The notes under the pieces: generated by a model | Database searches by the model: none | What the model saw: only the letters and a program-made list of their open reading frames with translations | What the model was told of the DNA's origin: nothing | Part shown: in pieces, positions 39,859 through 50,415 of the stretch | How positions within the stretch are numbered: position 1 is the stretch's first letter | How the letters are laid out: every line of letters begins with the position of its first letter | Assembly (NCBI GenBank): GCA_940746715.1 | Contig: CALNWN010000001.1 | Coordinates: 310,001 to 374,000 of the forward strand | Reading direction: 5' to 3' | Source of the DNA: an uncultured Paraburkholderia sp. | GTDB lineage: Bacteria; Pseudomonadota; Gammaproteobacteria; Burkholderiales; Burkholderiaceae | DNA: 64,000 nucleotides | Translations under genes and position numbers: made by a program

Positions 39859-40331
39859 TTAGAGCGGTTTGGCGTGATGTCTCGCGGACTGCTTCGCCGC
39901 GACGACGAGACAGCTGCCGCGCAACTCCGTGATTTCGTAGGTCTGCGCGTCCTCCGGCTCGCCGGGCGCGAGCTCGACGTCCCATTGCGCGCCGCGATAG
40001 GTCCCTAGGTCCCGCGCGCGACGCTGCTGCCAGGCCGGCACGGTAAGCGTTTGCCCGATGTCGAGATTGACGTCGGGGTTGCGCGACGCCTCCTTGCGCG
40101 CCTTGCGGCCAAAGCGCGAACGCCGGAGCACGAGCACAGCCGCCAGCGCGACGACCGCGGCGACCGCGAACTGCACGTCGGCGGTTGCGCCCGCGATATG
40201 CGCAATGCCGCCGCGATGCACCCAAGCGCGATCATCAACATATAGAAAGTGCCGCTCAGCAACTCGAGCACGATCAGCACGCCTGCCCCGACCCACCAGA
40301 ACAATCCACCTGGCGCCACGTTGGCCTCCAC
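39859..40331 (-). pseudogene. NfeD-family membrane protein, frameshifted
   Basis: From a GTG near 40331 the N-terminal helices read VAPGGLFWWVGAGVLIVLELL, FYMLMIALGCIAA. Near 40205 the frame changes, and GIAHIAGATADVQFAVAAVV, a third helix, and the soluble OB-fold domain (QTLTVPAWQ, RGAQWDVELAPGE, YEITELRGSCLVV) follow in another frame to the stop at 39859. A one- or two-base indel in the repeated GCGGCGGC stretch is likely. The downstream SPFH gene is intact. The start is uncertain, as a GTG at 40343 would begin inside the ppsA terminator. Confidence 0.78.
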
Positions 40332-40336
40332 AAAGC

Positions 40337-40363
40337 AAAACACCCCGGATCTACCGGGGTGTT
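40337..40363 (-). terminator. Intrinsic terminator of ppsA
   Basis: AAACACCCCGG and CCGGGGTGTTT make a perfect 11-bp stem around TAGAT on the minus strand, followed by TG. It is 123 nt downstream of the ppsA stop and immediately before nfeD. Confidence 0.85.
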
Positions 40364-40485
40364 TATAGCACGAAGCGCAGGCAAATGACCGGCATTCAGA
40401 GACGCCGTCTAGCGTGCCTTTCAGCGACCGTTGATCGGCCTCAGCTTCGTTATGCGTGCCGCGTAGGACGCGGCACGCGCGGCGC

Positions 40486-42891
40486 TTACTTCGTCGACGA
40501 TTTCGCCAATTGCTGCCACGTCTCGATGATCGTGTCGGGGTTCAGCGAGATCGACTTGATGCCCTCATCCGTCAGCCATTGCGCGAAGTCCGGATGATCC
40601 GACGGACCCTGACCGCAGATGCCGACGTACTTGTTCAGGCGCAGACACGTTTCGATCGCGCGCTTCAGCATGAACTTGACCGCCGGATCGCGCTCGTCGA
40701 AGTCGACGGCGAGCAGTTCCATGCCGGAGTCGCGGTCGAGGCCGAGCGTGAGCTGCGTGAGGTCGTTCGAACCGATCGAGAAGCCGTCGAAGTATTGCAG
40801 GAACTCTTCGGCCAGAATCGCGTTCGACGGCACTTCGCACATCATGATGAGACGCAGGCCGTTCTCGCCGCGCTTCAGGCCGAACTTCTCGAGCAGCCCG
40901 ACCACGCGCTCCGCCTGCTTCAGCGTACGCACGAACGGCACCATGATCTCGACGTTGTCGAGGCCCATTTCTTCGCGCACCTTCTTCAGCGCGACGCATT
41001 CCATCTGGAACGCCTCGGCGAAGTCTTCGGCGATGTAGCGCGACGCGCCGCGGAAGCCCAGCATCGGGTTCTCTTCATCCGGCTCGTAGCGCGAACCGCC
41101 GATCAGTTTCTTGTACTCGTTCGACTTGAAGTCGGACATGCGCACGATCACGGGCTTCGGATAGAAAGCCGCCGCGATCGTGGCGATGCCTTCCGTCAGC
41201 TTGTCGACGTAGAACGCGCGCGGCGACGCGTGACCGCGCGCAACGCTTTCCACCGCCTTCTTCAGGTCCTGATCGACGTTCGGGTATTCGAGAATCGCCT
41301 TCGGGTGAACGCCGATGTTGTTGTTGATAATGAACTCGAGGCGCGCGAGACCCACGCCTGCGTTCGGCAGTTGCGAGAAGTCGAAAGCCAGTTGCGGGTT
41401 GCCGACGTTCATCATGATCTTCACCGAAATCGGCGGCAGTTCGCCGCGCTGGACTTCGGTGATTTCGGTTTCGAGCAGGCCGTCGTAGATCTTGCCTTCG
41501 TCGCCTTCGGCGCACGAAACCGTCACGAGCGCGCCGTCCTTGAGCACGTCGGTCGCGTCGCCGCAGCCGACCACTGCCGGCACGCCGAGTTCACGCGCGA
41601 TGATCGCCGCGTGGCAGGTACGGCCGCCGCGGTTCGTGACGATCGCGGACGCGCGCTTCATGACCGGTTCCCAGTTCGGGTCGGTCATGTCGGCGACCAG
41701 CACGTCGCCCGGCTGCACACGGTCCATTTCCGACGGATCGTGAATCACCCGCACCGGGCCCGCGCCGATCTTCTGGCCGATCGCGCGGCCGGTGGCGAGC
41801 ACGTTCGACTGGCCCTTCAGCTTGAAGCGCTGCTCCGCCTTGCCGGAAGCCTTGCTCTTCACCGTTTCCGGGCGCGCCTGCAGGATGAAGATCTTGCCGT
41901 CGCGGCCGTCCTTGCCCCACTCGATGTCCATCGGACGCTCGTAGTGCTTTTCGATAATGACCGCGTACTTCGCGAGTTCGATCACGTCTTCGTCGGTGAT
42001 CGAGAAGCGGTTGCGCTGTTCGTGCGGCACGTCGACGGTTTTCACGCGGCCTTCTTCGCCAGCCTTCGTGAACTCCATCTTGATGAGCTTGGAGCCGATG
42101 GAGCGGCGGATGATCGGATACTTGCCTTGCGCGAGCGTGGTCTTGTAGACGTAGAACTCGTCCGGATTCACGGCGCCCTGCACGACTGTTTCGCCGAGGC
42201 CGTAGCTCGACGTGATGAACACCGCGTCCTTGAAGCCCGATTCCGTGTCGAGCGTGAACATCACGCCGGCTGCGCCGACGTCCGAGCGCACCATGCGCTG
42301 CACGCCCGCCGACAGGGCGACTTCAGCGTGCCTGAAGCCCTTGTGGACGCGATAGGAAATAGCGCGGTCGTTGTATAGCGACGCGAACACGTGCTTCATG
42401 CGATCGAGCACGTCTTCGATACCGACCACGTTGAGGTAGCTCTCCTGCTGACCTGCGAACGATGCGTCCGGCAGGTCTTCCGCCGTTGCCGACGAGCGCA
42501 CGGCAAACGACAGCTCTTCGGGCGAGCTGTTCTGCAAGGTGTCGAAACCTGCGCGAATATCAGCCTCGAGCTTGGGCTGCAGCGGCGCCTCGACGATCCA
42601 TTGACGGATCTCCTTGCCCGCTTCGGCGAGCGCCTTCACGTCGTCGACGTCGAGCGTCTCGAGACGTTTGGCGATGCGCTCGGTCAGGTTGTTGTGATGG
42701 AGGAAGTCGCGGAAAGCCAGTGCCGTCGTGGCGAAACCGGTCGGCACGCGCACGCCGGCTTCGGCGAGTTGACTGACCATCTCGCCAAGCGACGCGTTCT
42801 TGCCGCCGACAATCTCCACATCGGTCATCCGCAACTGCTCGAACGGAACTACATACGCCTTGTCCTTTGCGACGGTAACTGCGTTAGTCAT
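40486..42891 (-). CDS. ppsA: Phosphoenolpyruvate synthase
   Basis: PpsA makes PEP from pyruvate and ATP, releasing AMP and phosphate, for gluconeogenesis. Start [20 protein letters not shown] at 42891, giving 801 residues; the tracked start adds 36. The ATP-grasp N-terminal domain ([35 protein letters not shown]), the phosphohistidine swivel domain ([20 protein letters not shown]) and the PEP-utilising barrel with the active-site Cys ([15 protein letters not shown]) are all complete. It is divergent from ppsR, its regulator, across a 530-nt region. Confidence 0.97.
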   Translation of the reverse strand: MTNAVTVAKDKAYVVPFEQLRMTDVEIVGGKNASLGEMVSQLAEAGVRVPTGFATTALAFRDFLHHNNLTERIAKRLETLDVDDVKALAEAGKEIRQWIVEAPLQPKLEADIRAGFDTLQNSSPEELSFAVRSSATAEDLPDASFAGQQESYLNVVGIEDVLDRMKHVFASLYNDRAISYRVHKGFRHAEVALSAGVQRMVRSDVGAAGVMFTLDTESGFKDAVFITSSYGLGETVVQGAVNPDEFYVYKTTLAQGKYPIIRRSIGSKLIKMEFTKAGEEGRVKTVDVPHEQRNRFSITDEDVIELAKYAVIIEKHYERPMDIEWGKDGRDGKIFILQARPETVKSKASGKAEQRFKLKGQSNVLATGRAIGQKIGAGPVRVIHDPSEMDRVQPGDVLVADMTDPNWEPVMKRASAIVTNRGGRTCHAAIIARELGVPAVVGCGDATDVLKDGALVTVSCAEGDEGKIYDGLLETEITEVQRGELPPISVKIMMNVGNPQLAFDFSQLPNAGVGLARLEFIINNNIGVHPKAILEYPNVDQDLKKAVESVARGHASPRAFYVDKLTEGIATIAAAFYPKPVIVRMSDFKSNEYKKLIGGSRYEPDEENPMLGFRGASRYIAEDFAEAFQMECVALKKVREEMGLDNVEIMVPFVRTLKQAERVVGLLEKFGLKRGENGLRLIMMCEVPSNAILAEEFLQYFDGFSIGSNDLTQLTLGLDRDSGMELLAVDFDERDPAVKFMLKRAIETCLRLNKYVGICGQGPSDHPDFAQWLTDEGIKSISLNPDTIIETWQQLAKSSTK

Positions 42892-43421
42892 ACAAGCCCC
42901 TAAGTGTGAAAGAAATTCACGGCTGTGCAAGTGGGCTCGAACGCGAGACGCCCATTGGGAGCGTGACCTCGCGTCTTGCACAACCTGTTGGAGAAACAAT
43001 CGCTTGCGCCCGCGCCGCCGTGCACATTAGCGTGACGAAGAAGGCGAATGAACGGAATTAGCGCCAGATTCACCGCGTTGCGTTCATTTTGACGCCCGAT
43101 AGCGTCGCGTTGAACGACCGTTCGCAGTGAGTTAGGCGCCAATCGCCTGCAATTGCTTATCCAACAGGTTGCCGCTATCCTACCCTGCCGACTCTCGAAA
43201 TGTGACGGTCGGATGAGAATTGTGCCTCGAATCGCGCCCGAATGTGCCGCGGCGCTCTTTCCATGCCGTCAAAGAGTTCCCCGGCCGTCCCGGCGCAGTA
43301 GCGGTGCCCACGGCGCGCTGCTTCGACGGCGCTGCAGGAGCGGTCAGCCACCGCGCAGCGAAGCCGATGCAGCAATGTTCCATTCGAGCGCTTTTTGCCG
43401 CTCACGTTCCCTGTCCCACTG
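42892..43421. other. Divergent promoter region of ppsA and ppsR
   Basis: No gene is supported in these 530 bases; both promoters should be here but I could not point to convincing hexamers. Confidence 0.5.
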
Positions 43422-44237
43422 ATGCCGCCCACCGTATTCATCGTCTCCGACGGTACCGGGATCACTGCCGAAACCTTCGCGCATTCGATCCTCTCCCAGT
43501 TCGACCAGAAATTCCGCCTGGTTCGGGTGCCTTTTGTCGACTCGACCGAGAAGGCTTACGCCACGCTCGAAAAGATCAATGAGGCGATCATCCAGGACGG
43601 CCGCCGCCCGATCGTCTTCACGACGCTCGTGGACAGCGCGTCGAATCAGATCGTGAAGGGCTCCAATGCGCTCGTGCTCGATATGTTCCAGACCTTTGTG
43701 GAGCCGCTCGAGCAGGAGCTGGAGCTGAAGTCGAGCCACGCAATGGGACGCGGACACCAGAACGCCGACACCGAGGAATACAAGAACCGGATCGAGGCAA
43801 TCAACTTCTCGCTCGCGCACGACGACGGCCAGTCGAACCGCAATCTGGCCGATGCCGACGTGATCCTCGTCGGCGTGTCGCGCAGCGGGAAGACGCCCAC
43901 GAGCCTTTACCTCGCCATGCAATACGGCGTGAAAGCGGCCAACTATCCGCTCATTCCGGAAGATTTCGAGCGCGGCAAACTGCCTACGCCGCTGTTGGCG
44001 CATCGGCAGAAAATGTTCGGCTTGTCGAGCGATCCGCAGCGGCTTTCGGAAATCCGCAACGAGCGCCGGCCGGGCAGCAAATATGCGGCGCCGGAAAATT
44101 GCCGTTACGAGATCAACGAAGCCGAAGCGATGATGCGTCGCGAAGGCATCAAGTGGCTGTCGTCGACGCACAAGTCGATCGAAGAGATCGCAACAACGAT
44201 CCTGCAGGAAATCAAACTGGACCGGCCGTCGTACTGA
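43422..44237 (+). CDS. ppsR: PEP synthase regulatory protein (bifunctional kinase/pyrophosphorylase, DUF299)
   Basis: PpsR inactivates PEP synthase by ADP-dependent phosphorylation and reactivates it by phosphorolysis. Start [22 protein letters not shown] at 43422 is the family start (271 residues), nine codons after the tracked one. The N-terminal signature VSDGTGIT(A)ET and the P-loop-like [15 protein letters not shown] are intact. The last 26 nt overlap the convergent end of the trmH pseudogene. Both members of the ppsA/ppsR pair are intact, so the PEP synthase control module has been kept in this decaying genome. Confidence 0.95.
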   Translation: MPPTVFIVSDGTGITAETFAHSILSQFDQKFRLVRVPFVDSTEKAYATLEKINEAIIQDGRRPIVFTTLVDSASNQIVKGSNALVLDMFQTFVEPLEQELELKSSHAMGRGHQNADTEEYKNRIEAINFSLAHDDGQSNRNLADADVILVGVSRSGKTPTSLYLAMQYGVKAANYPLIPEDFERGKLPTPLLAHRQKMFGLSSDPQRLSEIRNERRPGSKYAAPENCRYEINEAEAMMRREGIKWLSSTHKSIEEIATTILQEIKLDRPSY

Positions 44238-45030
44238 CGAGCCTTCTTATGCGCGGCGCGCGCTGCTGTCTGCACTGCTCGAACACGCAGATGGCGGCGG
44301 CTGCCGCCACGTTGAGCGATTCCATGCCGCCCGGCTGCGGAATCGTCACCCGCAACGAGACCGCGTCGCGCCAGGCTTGCGACACGCCCGCGCCATTGCC
44401 GAACACCTAGGCCAGTTCGCCGCTCAGGTCGCAGTCGTCAATCGCCTCGGCGCCGTGCGAATCCGTGATTACGATTGGCACCGCGAGGCGCCCGATCAAC
44501 GCGGCGGCGTCGACATCTTCGTGAATCTGCAACAGGAAGTGCGCGCCCATGCCCGAGCGCAGCACCTTCGACGACCACGCGTACGCCGTGCCCGGCGCGC
44601 AGAACACCCGTTGAATGCCGGCCGCGGCCGCGCTGCGCAGAATGGAGCCGACGTTGCCCGCGTCCTGCACGCCGTCGAGCACGATGCAGGTTTCTTCGAC
44701 GCTGTCGAGCAACGGTGCACGGAGCTTTTCCACGAGCAGCAGCATGCCGACGCCGTGCACCACGCTCGACAACTGCCCGAACAACGCATCCGGCAGCGTG
44801 ACGATGCGGTGATCCTCGATGCGCGACACGATGGCCTGCGCTTCGTCATGGGCAAGCGCGCCTTCGGTGACGATGCACATGTCCGGCTGGCCCGCGACGT
44901 CCAAATACGCGCTCGCCAGATGAAAGCCTTCGAGCAGCGCGTGGCCGCTGCGGCGTTGCTGGTGCGTCGACCCGGCCAGCGCCTTGAGGCGTTTATAGAG
45001 CGGATTGTCCCGCGAGGTGATGGCTTTCAC
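44212..45030 (-). pseudogene. TrmH/SpoU-family RNA 2'-O-methyltransferase, amber mutation in the catalytic knot
   Basis: Start MKAITSRDNPLYKRLKALAG at 45030; residues 1-95 are the substrate-binding domain and VLDGVQDAGNVGSILRSAAA is SPOUT motif 1. An in-frame TAG at 44407-44409 follows GELA; the frame then reads VFGNGAGVSQAWRDAV, motif 2, and IPQPGGMESLNVAAAAAICVF, motif 3, to the stop at 44212. In relatives the stop position is Trp, so TGG to TAG is likely, and motif 2 normally reads GNEGAG rather than GNGAG, so one residue may also be missing. The premature stop removes the S-adenosylmethionine-binding knot. The target RNA is unknown. Confidence 0.82.
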
Positions 45031-45130
45031 AGGCAGCGAGGGCGTGATGAATGAGGGAAAGAGTTCGTGATGATCGGCAAGCGGTGCGGCGGCGCTGCGT
45101 GAACGGCTGCGTCACGTCGACGCTCGAGCC

Positions 45131-45910
45131 TCATGCTCCTGCGCCGCTGCGCTCGCCGAAAGGATCCGTATCGAGCAGCGCATCGTCCAGCATGCCGTCC
45201 GCCAGCATCTCCGGCACCGCGATAATCTCGCCCGCCGGCAGCGGCACGCCGGTGCCGAACCGCAGATGCGCTTCGCGCACGGGCGCGAACGAGCGCCGGT
45301 GATGTTCGCACGGCCCATGCTCGCGCAACGCCGCCAGATGCTGCGGCGTGCCGTAGCCGGCATGCGCATTGAAACCGTACACGGGATAAGTCTGGTGCAG
45401 CTCGAGCAGCATCCGGTCGCGCGTGACCTTGGCGAGAATCGACGCCGCCGAGATGCTTTTCACAAGCGCGTCGCCGCCGATCACCGCTTCGCTGCGAATG
45501 CTCAGCGTCGGGCAGCGATTGCCGTCCACTTTCACGAGCGTGGGCGTGACCGACAGACCTTCCACGGCGCGCTTCATCGCCAGCATGGTGGCATGCAGGA
45601 TGTTCAGCGAGTCGATTTCCTCGACGGTTGCCGAGGCGATGCAGTAAGCGAGCGCCCGGTCGACGATCTTCTCGTACAGTTCGTCGCGCTTTTTTGCGGT
45701 GAGCGCTTTGGAATCGTCGAGGCCGCGAATCATCGGCTTTGACGGATCGAAAATCACCGCCGCGGCGACGACCGGGCCGGCCAGCGGACCACGCCCGGCT
45801 TCGTCCACGCCGCAGACGATGTCGTCCGCCGTCTCGAAGTTCAGGCCCACCTGCCGACTGGCCGCGGCCGTTGTTGCGCGGGGGCGTTCGCTGGCGCGCG
45901 GCCTGGTCAC
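45131..45910 (-). CDS. rnhB: Ribonuclease HII
   Basis: RnhB cleaves RNA in RNA-DNA hybrids and at single ribonucleotides in DNA. The intact 259-residue protein has the active-site Asp-Glu in [20 protein letters not shown], Asp in LDDSKAL and KVDGNRCP, plus AKVTRDRML. The N-terminus (about 25 Arg/Ala-rich residues) and C-terminus are longer than in E. coli (198 residues), as is usual in Burkholderia. The start overlaps the lpxB stop by 4 nt, so it ends the lipid A operon. Confidence 0.94.
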   Translation of the reverse strand: MTRPRASERPRATTAAASRQVGLNFETADDIVCGVDEAGRGPLAGPVVAAAVIFDPSKPMIRGLDDSKALTAKKRDELYEKIVDRALAYCIASATVEEIDSLNILHATMLAMKRAVEGLSVTPTLVKVDGNRCPTLSIRSEAVIGGDALVKSISAASILAKVTRDRMLLELHQTYPVYGFNAHAGYGTPQHLAALREHGPCEHHRRSFAPVREAHLRFGTGVPLPAGEIIAVPEMLADGMLDDALLDTDPFGERSGAGA

Positions 45911-47076
45911 GGCCGCGCCCCACGCCTTTCGACGATGCTCGCGACAACCTCCGCCGCACGCTGCGCGGTATTCTGCTTCAGCACGTGATGCATCTCCGTG
46001 AAGATTTCCGTCAGCGTGCGCCGGTTGGCTTCATCGCGCAACTGTTTCAGCGTGGCCTCGGCGAGCGCCTGAGGCGTCGCGAAATGCTGCAGAATTTCCG
46101 GCACCACGAAGCGCCCGGCCAGAATGTTCGGCAGGCCGACATACGGCAGATAGCCCTGCCGGCGCATGATCTGGCCGGTCAGCCAGGGCACCTTGTAGGA
46201 GATGACCATGGGCTTTTTGAGAAGCGCCGCCTCGAGCGTGACCGTGCCGCTTTTCACGAGGATGGCGTCGGCGGCGGTCATGGCGAGCTGTGACTGGCCG
46301 TCCGTAATGGTGAGCGCGAGCCCCGGGTGCGAATCGACCAGCGGGCGCAGCATCTCACGCAAAACCGGCGTCGCTGCCGGCATCACGAAGCGCAAACCAG
46401 GCTCCTGGTGCTGCATCATTTCCATGGCGGCGAAGAACGTCGGCCCGATCAGGTCGATCTCGGAGCGGCGGCTGCCCGGCAAGACCGCGATCACCGGACC
46501 GCTTTCCGCGAGACCCAGCGTGCGGCGCGCGCCGAGCGTGTCCGGTTCGAGCGGAATCTCGTCGGCGAGCGGGTGGCCCACATACGACGCGGCGACGCCC
46601 GCCTTTTCCAGCAGCGCGGTTTCGAACGGAAACACGCAGAGCATGTGGTCGACCGCCTTGGCGATCTTCTTGATGCGCCCGCCGCGCCACGCCCAGATGG
46701 ACGGGCACACGAAGTGGACGGTCGGAATGCCCGCCTCGCGCAGCGGATGCTCGAGCCCGAAGTTGAAATCGGGCGCGTCCACGCCGACGAACACCGCAGG
46801 TGGCTCGGCCAGCAACTGACGCTTCAGATCGTTGCGGATGCGCAGGATTTCGGGAATGTGCCGCAGCGCTTCGACATAGCCGCGCACGGACAGCTTTTCC
46901 ATCGGCCAATGGGCGTCGAAGCCCGTAGCGATCATGCGCGGGCCGCCGATGCCGTAGTAATGCGTGGCGGCAGGCAAGCGGCTCGCGAGGCCGCCCAGCA
47001 GCGACGAGGCCAGCAGGTCGCCGGACGGCTCGCCGGCCACCATGGCGATGCGCAGCGGACTGGGTTGCAATGCCAT
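45907..47076 (-). CDS. lpxB: Lipid-A-disaccharide synthase
   Basis: LpxB joins UDP-2,3-diacylglucosamine and 2,3-diacylglucosamine-1-phosphate to form the lipid A disaccharide at the inner membrane. The 389-residue protein is full length: [54 protein letters not shown] and the nucleotide-sugar region [17 protein letters not shown]. It follows lpxA with a 3-nt gap and overlaps rnhB. Confidence 0.97.
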   Translation of the reverse strand: MALQPSPLRIAMVAGEPSGDLLASSLLGGLASRLPAATHYYGIGGPRMIATGFDAHWPMEKLSVRGYVEALRHIPEILRIRNDLKRQLLAEPPAVFVGVDAPDFNFGLEHPLREAGIPTVHFVCPSIWAWRGGRIKKIAKAVDHMLCVFPFETALLEKAGVAASYVGHPLADEIPLEPDTLGARRTLGLAESGPVIAVLPGSRRSEIDLIGPTFFAAMEMMQHQEPGLRFVMPAATPVLREMLRPLVDSHPGLALTITDGQSQLAMTAADAILVKSGTVTLEAALLKKPMVISYKVPWLTGQIMRRQGYLPYVGLPNILAGRFVVPEILQHFATPQALAEATLKQLRDEANRRTLTEIFTEMHHVLKQNTAQRAAEVVASIVERRGARP

Positions 47077-47079
47077 CGC

Positions 47080-47868
47080 TTAGCGGATGATGCCGCGCTG
47101 CGACGCTTCGACGAATGCCAGCAGCGTGGCCACCGGCTCGTCGCCGTCGCCGCCGGCGGACGCCAGTTCGCGCAGTTGCGCCTTGGCTTCCTCGAGCGAC
47201 AGGCTGTTCTTGTACAGCAGACGGTACGCCGAGCGCAGCGCCGAAATGGCGTCTGGCGAAAAACCGCGGCGGCGCAAACCTTCCACGTTGATGCCGTGCG
47301 GCTCCGCCTTGTTGCCGGCCGCGATCACGAACGGCGGAATGTCCTGCACGAGCGCGGACGCGCCGCCCAGCATGGAATGCGCGCCGATGCGCACGAATTG
47401 ATGCACGCCCGACATGCCGCCGACGATCGCAAAGTCGCCGATCGTCACATGGCCGGCCATTTGCGCGTTGCTCGACAGAACCACGTTGCTGCCGACGTGG
47501 CAGTCGTGGCCGATGTGCACGTACGCCATGATCCAGTTGTCGTCGCCGAGTGTGGTCACGCCGGCGTCCTGCACCGTGCCGGTGTGAATCGTGGTGAACT
47601 CGCGGATCGTGTTGCGGTGGCCGATTTCGAGCCGCGTCGGCTCGTCCTTGTACTTCATGTCCTGCGGACGGCCGCCAACCGACGCGTAATGGCCGATGCG
47701 GTTGTCTTCGCCGATGGTGGTGTGACCTTCGATCACACTGTGCGAGCCGATCGTGGTCCGCGCGCCGATCGTCACGTGCGCGCCGATCACGGCATACGGT
47801 CCGATTTCGACGGATTCGTCGAGTTGTGCGCCCGGTTCGATGATCGCAGTGGGATGAATCCTGCTCAT
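47080..47868 (-). CDS. lpxA: UDP-N-acetylglucosamine acyltransferase
   Basis: LpxA adds the first 3-hydroxyacyl chain to UDP-GlcNAc, opening lipid A synthesis. The 262-residue protein shows the hexapeptide left-handed beta-helix ([20 protein letters not shown] and later turns) and the catalytic-base region [14 protein letters not shown]. The C-terminal helical domain ([17 protein letters not shown]) is complete. Spacing from fabZ is 114 nt, to lpxB 3 nt. Confidence 0.97.
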   Translation of the reverse strand: MSRIHPTAIIEPGAQLDESVEIGPYAVIGAHVTIGARTTIGSHSVIEGHTTIGEDNRIGHYASVGGRPQDMKYKDEPTRLEIGHRNTIREFTTIHTGTVQDAGVTTLGDDNWIMAYVHIGHDCHVGSNVVLSSNAQMAGHVTIGDFAIVGGMSGVHQFVRIGAHSMLGGASALVQDIPPFVIAAGNKAEPHGINVEGLRRRGFSPDAISALRSAYRLLYKNSLSLEEAKAQLRELASAGGDGDEPVATLLAFVEASQRGIIR

Positions 47869-47982
47869 GCGTCCTCGCTTCTGATTCTGTTGCGTTGTCT
47901 GGATGCGCTGCGGCCAGCCGGCTGGCCGAACGTTGACCCGGCCGCCCGGGCGCCCGCGCGCCCGTGGCGCTCGCGCTGGGCG

Positions 47983-48447
47983 TCAGGCGTCCTTGTCCCT
48001 GTGACGCACCGCGCACATCAGGTCGGCTTCCGCCGCCACGACGCCGTCCACCTCGGCTCGCGCCTTGAACTTCCAGATGCCGCGCATATGCCGCTCGAAC
48101 GTGCAGTTCAGGATGAGCTGATCGCCCGGTTCCACGACGCGCTTGAAGCGCACGTTGTCGATACCGACGAACAGGTACAGCGTGTTCGACGGATCGCCCG
48201 GCTCTTCCGAGAACGTCAGAAGCGCCGCTGTTTGCGCGAGCGCCTCGAGGATCAGCACGCCCGGCATGACCGGACGCGTCGGAAAGTGCCCCTGGAAATA
48301 CGGCTCGTTGATCGACACGTTCTTCAACGCTTTGATGCTCTTATGCGGCTCAAGTTCGAGCACCCGGTCGACCAGCAGGATCGGGTAACGATGGGGCAGC
48401 AGCGTGAGAATCTTATGAATGTCGAGATTGATTTTTTCGGTGCTCAT
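47983..48447 (-). CDS. fabZ: 3-hydroxyacyl-[acyl-carrier-protein] dehydratase FabZ
   Basis: FabZ dehydrates 3-hydroxyacyl-ACP in fatty acid elongation and competes with LpxA/LpxD for the same substrate. Start [20 protein letters not shown] at 48447 gives 154 residues; the tracked ORF adds a spurious leader. The hotdog-fold active site is present: [14 protein letters not shown], the catalytic His in [14 protein letters not shown] and Glu in VLILEALAQ. It lies within the lpxD-fabZ-lpxA-lpxB cluster. Confidence 0.96.
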   Translation of the reverse strand: MSTEKINLDIHKILTLLPHRYPILLVDRVLELEPHKSIKALKNVSINEPYFQGHFPTRPVMPGVLILEALAQTAALLTFSEEPGDPSNTLYLFVGIDNVRFKRVVEPGDQLILNCTFERHMRGIWKFKARAEVDGVVAAEADLMCAVRHRDKDA

Positions 48448-48616
48448 GGTGTTTCTGCTCACGCATTGACTGCGCGATGATGACTGCGGATGCTGGTGCA
48501 GGTGGATTGTCAGCGGGTTGAGAGCCGTTCTGAGTGCTTGCTGCCGACGCTCGCCGTAAACGGATTGCCGTGCCACCGGGTCGCGGCAACCGTCTTCGCT
48601 TAACTGTGTTCGCCCG

Positions 48617-49771
48617 CTATTTTACGCGGTGTCGGCGGCCCGCCGGGAAATCTAGCTTTTGCCGCCCCGTGCCTGCCGTGCTCGCTGCCGCTGCCGCCGG
48701 CTGACTGCCCGGCTGCTGGGCTGCGGCGCTTTCCAGCGCCTTGATACGGTCGCGCAGCTTGTCGATGTTACGCAGCAAGGCCGCACTTTTTTTCCAGTCG
48801 GCGTGATTCACAGCCGGAAACGCGCTGGTGTACATGCCAGGCTTCAACAGCGACTTCGACACGCCGGACTTGGCCGTGACGATAACGTAGTCGGCCAGCG
48901 TCACATGGCCGGCAATGCCGACCGCGCCGCCGATCATGCAATGGCGGCCGATGGTCGTGCTGCCCGCAATGCCCGCGCAGCCGGCAATCACGGTGTACGC
49001 GCCGATCTTGCAGTTGTGCCCGATCTGCACGAGGTTGTCGATCTTCACGCACTCCTCGATGACCGTGTCGGCCATCGCGCCGCGGTCGATCGTGGTGTTC
49101 GCACCGATTTCGACGTCCGCCGCGATCGACACGCCGCCGACCTGCGGAATCTTGACCCAGCTACCGGTACGCGCGTCGCCTTCGCCGACGAAATCCGGCG
49201 CGAAGCCAAAGCCGTCCGAGCCGATGACCGCGCCCGCTTGGACGATCACGCGTTCGGCGAGCTTGCAGCCGTGGTACACCGCCACGTTCGGATACAGATG
49301 CGAACCGGCGCCGATGCGCGTGCCGCGGCCGATCACGACGTTCGCGTCGAGCCGCACATTGTCGCCGATCACCGCGCCAGCTTCCACCGTGACGTGCGGT
49401 CCGATCACCGCGCTCGCGGCGATCTGCGCGGAAGGATCGATCGTCGCGCTCGGATGGATGCCCGGCGCGACCTTCGGCGTGGCGAGGTCGATGAAGGTTT
49501 GCGCGACGCGCGCGAAGTAAGCGTACGGATTCGGCGTGACGATGAAGTTACGGCCGCTGCGCGAGCTGAGCTTGGCGAGGTCGTCGGCATTGATCAGCAC
49601 CGCGCCCGCGCGAGTCGTTTCGACTTGCGACAGATACTTCGGGTTGGCGAGGAACGCCAGCTGGTCCGGGCCTGCCTGGTCGAGCGGCGCCAGACTGCCG
49701 ACGCGCTGCGAACCGTCTCCCACTACTTCACCGCCGAACCGTTGAACGATGTCCTCGAGCGTAAAAGCCAT
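48617..49771 (-). CDS. lpxD: UDP-3-O-(3-hydroxyacyl)glucosamine N-acyltransferase
   Basis: LpxD transfers the N-linked acyl chain in lipid A synthesis. The 384-residue protein has the uridine-binding N-terminal domain ([28 protein letters not shown]), the hexapeptide beta-helix and the catalytic His in [14 protein letters not shown]. The C-terminal helix ([21 protein letters not shown]) is followed by an Ala/Gln/Ser-rich tail of about 35 residues, longer than in E. coli (341 residues) and typical of the genus group. Confidence 0.96.
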   Translation of the reverse strand: MAFTLEDIVQRFGGEVVGDGSQRVGSLAPLDQAGPDQLAFLANPKYLSQVETTRAGAVLINADDLAKLSSRSGRNFIVTPNPYAYFARVAQTFIDLATPKVAPGIHPSATIDPSAQIAASAVIGPHVTVEAGAVIGDNVRLDANVVIGRGTRIGAGSHLYPNVAVYHGCKLAERVIVQAGAVIGSDGFGFAPDFVGEGDARTGSWVKIPQVGGVSIAADVEIGANTTIDRGAMADTVIEECVKIDNLVQIGHNCKIGAYTVIAGCAGIAGSTTIGRHCMIGGAVGIAGHVTLADYVIVTAKSGVSKSLLKPGMYTSAFPAVNHADWKKSAALLRNIDKLRDRIKALESAAAQQPGSQPAAAAASTAGTGRQKLDFPAGRRHRVK

Positions 49772-49846
49772 GCCTATCCTGTCTCCTGCTGTTCAGTGCA
49801 ACCTGTTGGTGCGACGTATCTTTGGACTTTTCCGTGCCCGCCGCCT

Positions 49847-50356
49847 TCAGTTGCCCGAAGCCGCCAGCGCCTTCAGCACCTGATCCGTAATGTCGATGCG
49901 CGGGCTAACGTACACCGCTTCCTGCACGATCAGGTCATAGTGCTGCGCCTCGGCGATCTGCTTGATCACCTTGTTCGCGCGGTCCAGCACCGCCGCCAGT
50001 TCTTCATTACGGCGCTGGTTCAGGTCCTCGCGAAATTCACGTTGCTTGCGCTGGAAGTCGGTGTCGAGCTGCGACAGATCGCGCTGCTTTTGCGCACGGT
50101 CCGTGGGCGACATGGACGCGCCGTTCTTGTCGAGCGAATCGGACATGGACTTGAGTTTCTGCGCCATGTCCGCGAGGTCCTTGTCGCGCTTGGCGAACTC
50201 GGCCTCGAGCTTGACCTGGGCCGCCTTCGCCGCGGCCGATTCCCGCAGAATCCGGTCGGAATTCACCGCGGCGATCCTAGCTTCCTGCGCGTGCGCCACT
50301 CCGACGCCCAGCGTCAATGCCAGCGCCAGCGCGCAAGCCACACGTTTCGAAAACAT
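49847..50356 (-). CDS. skp: Periplasmic chaperone Skp/OmpH
   Basis: Skp keeps unfolded outer-membrane proteins soluble in the periplasm. Start MFSKRVACALALALTLGVGVAHA at 50356 gives a signal peptide with AHA cleavage and a mature protein of about 146 residues. EARIAAVNSDRILRES is the trimerisation strand, and a long coiled-coil rich in Lys/Asp/Gln forms the tentacles. It lies between bamA and lpxD, the standard order. Confidence 0.95.
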   Translation of the reverse strand: MFSKRVACALALALTLGVGVAHAQEARIAAVNSDRILRESAAAKAAQVKLEAEFAKRDKDLADMAQKLKSMSDSLDKNGASMSPTDRAQKQRDLSQLDTDFQRKQREFREDLNQRRNEELAAVLDRANKVIKQIAEAQHYDLIVQEAVYVSPRIDITDQVLKALAASGN

Positions 50357-50415
50357 ACCGGTTAGCAAAGTGATCCTCTCGATACTGTTGTTTGGCGAGC
50401 CGTCCGCAGCGCGGA

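Noticed and set aside
40456-42378. 640-residue plus-strand ORF opposite ppsA
   Set aside because: Antisense shadow of a fully conserved gene; Arg/His/Asp-rich composition is typical of mirror frames.
46327-48480. 717-residue plus-strand ORF opposite lpxB-lpxA-fabZ
   Set aside because: It spans three well-supported genes on the other strand and the gaps between them.
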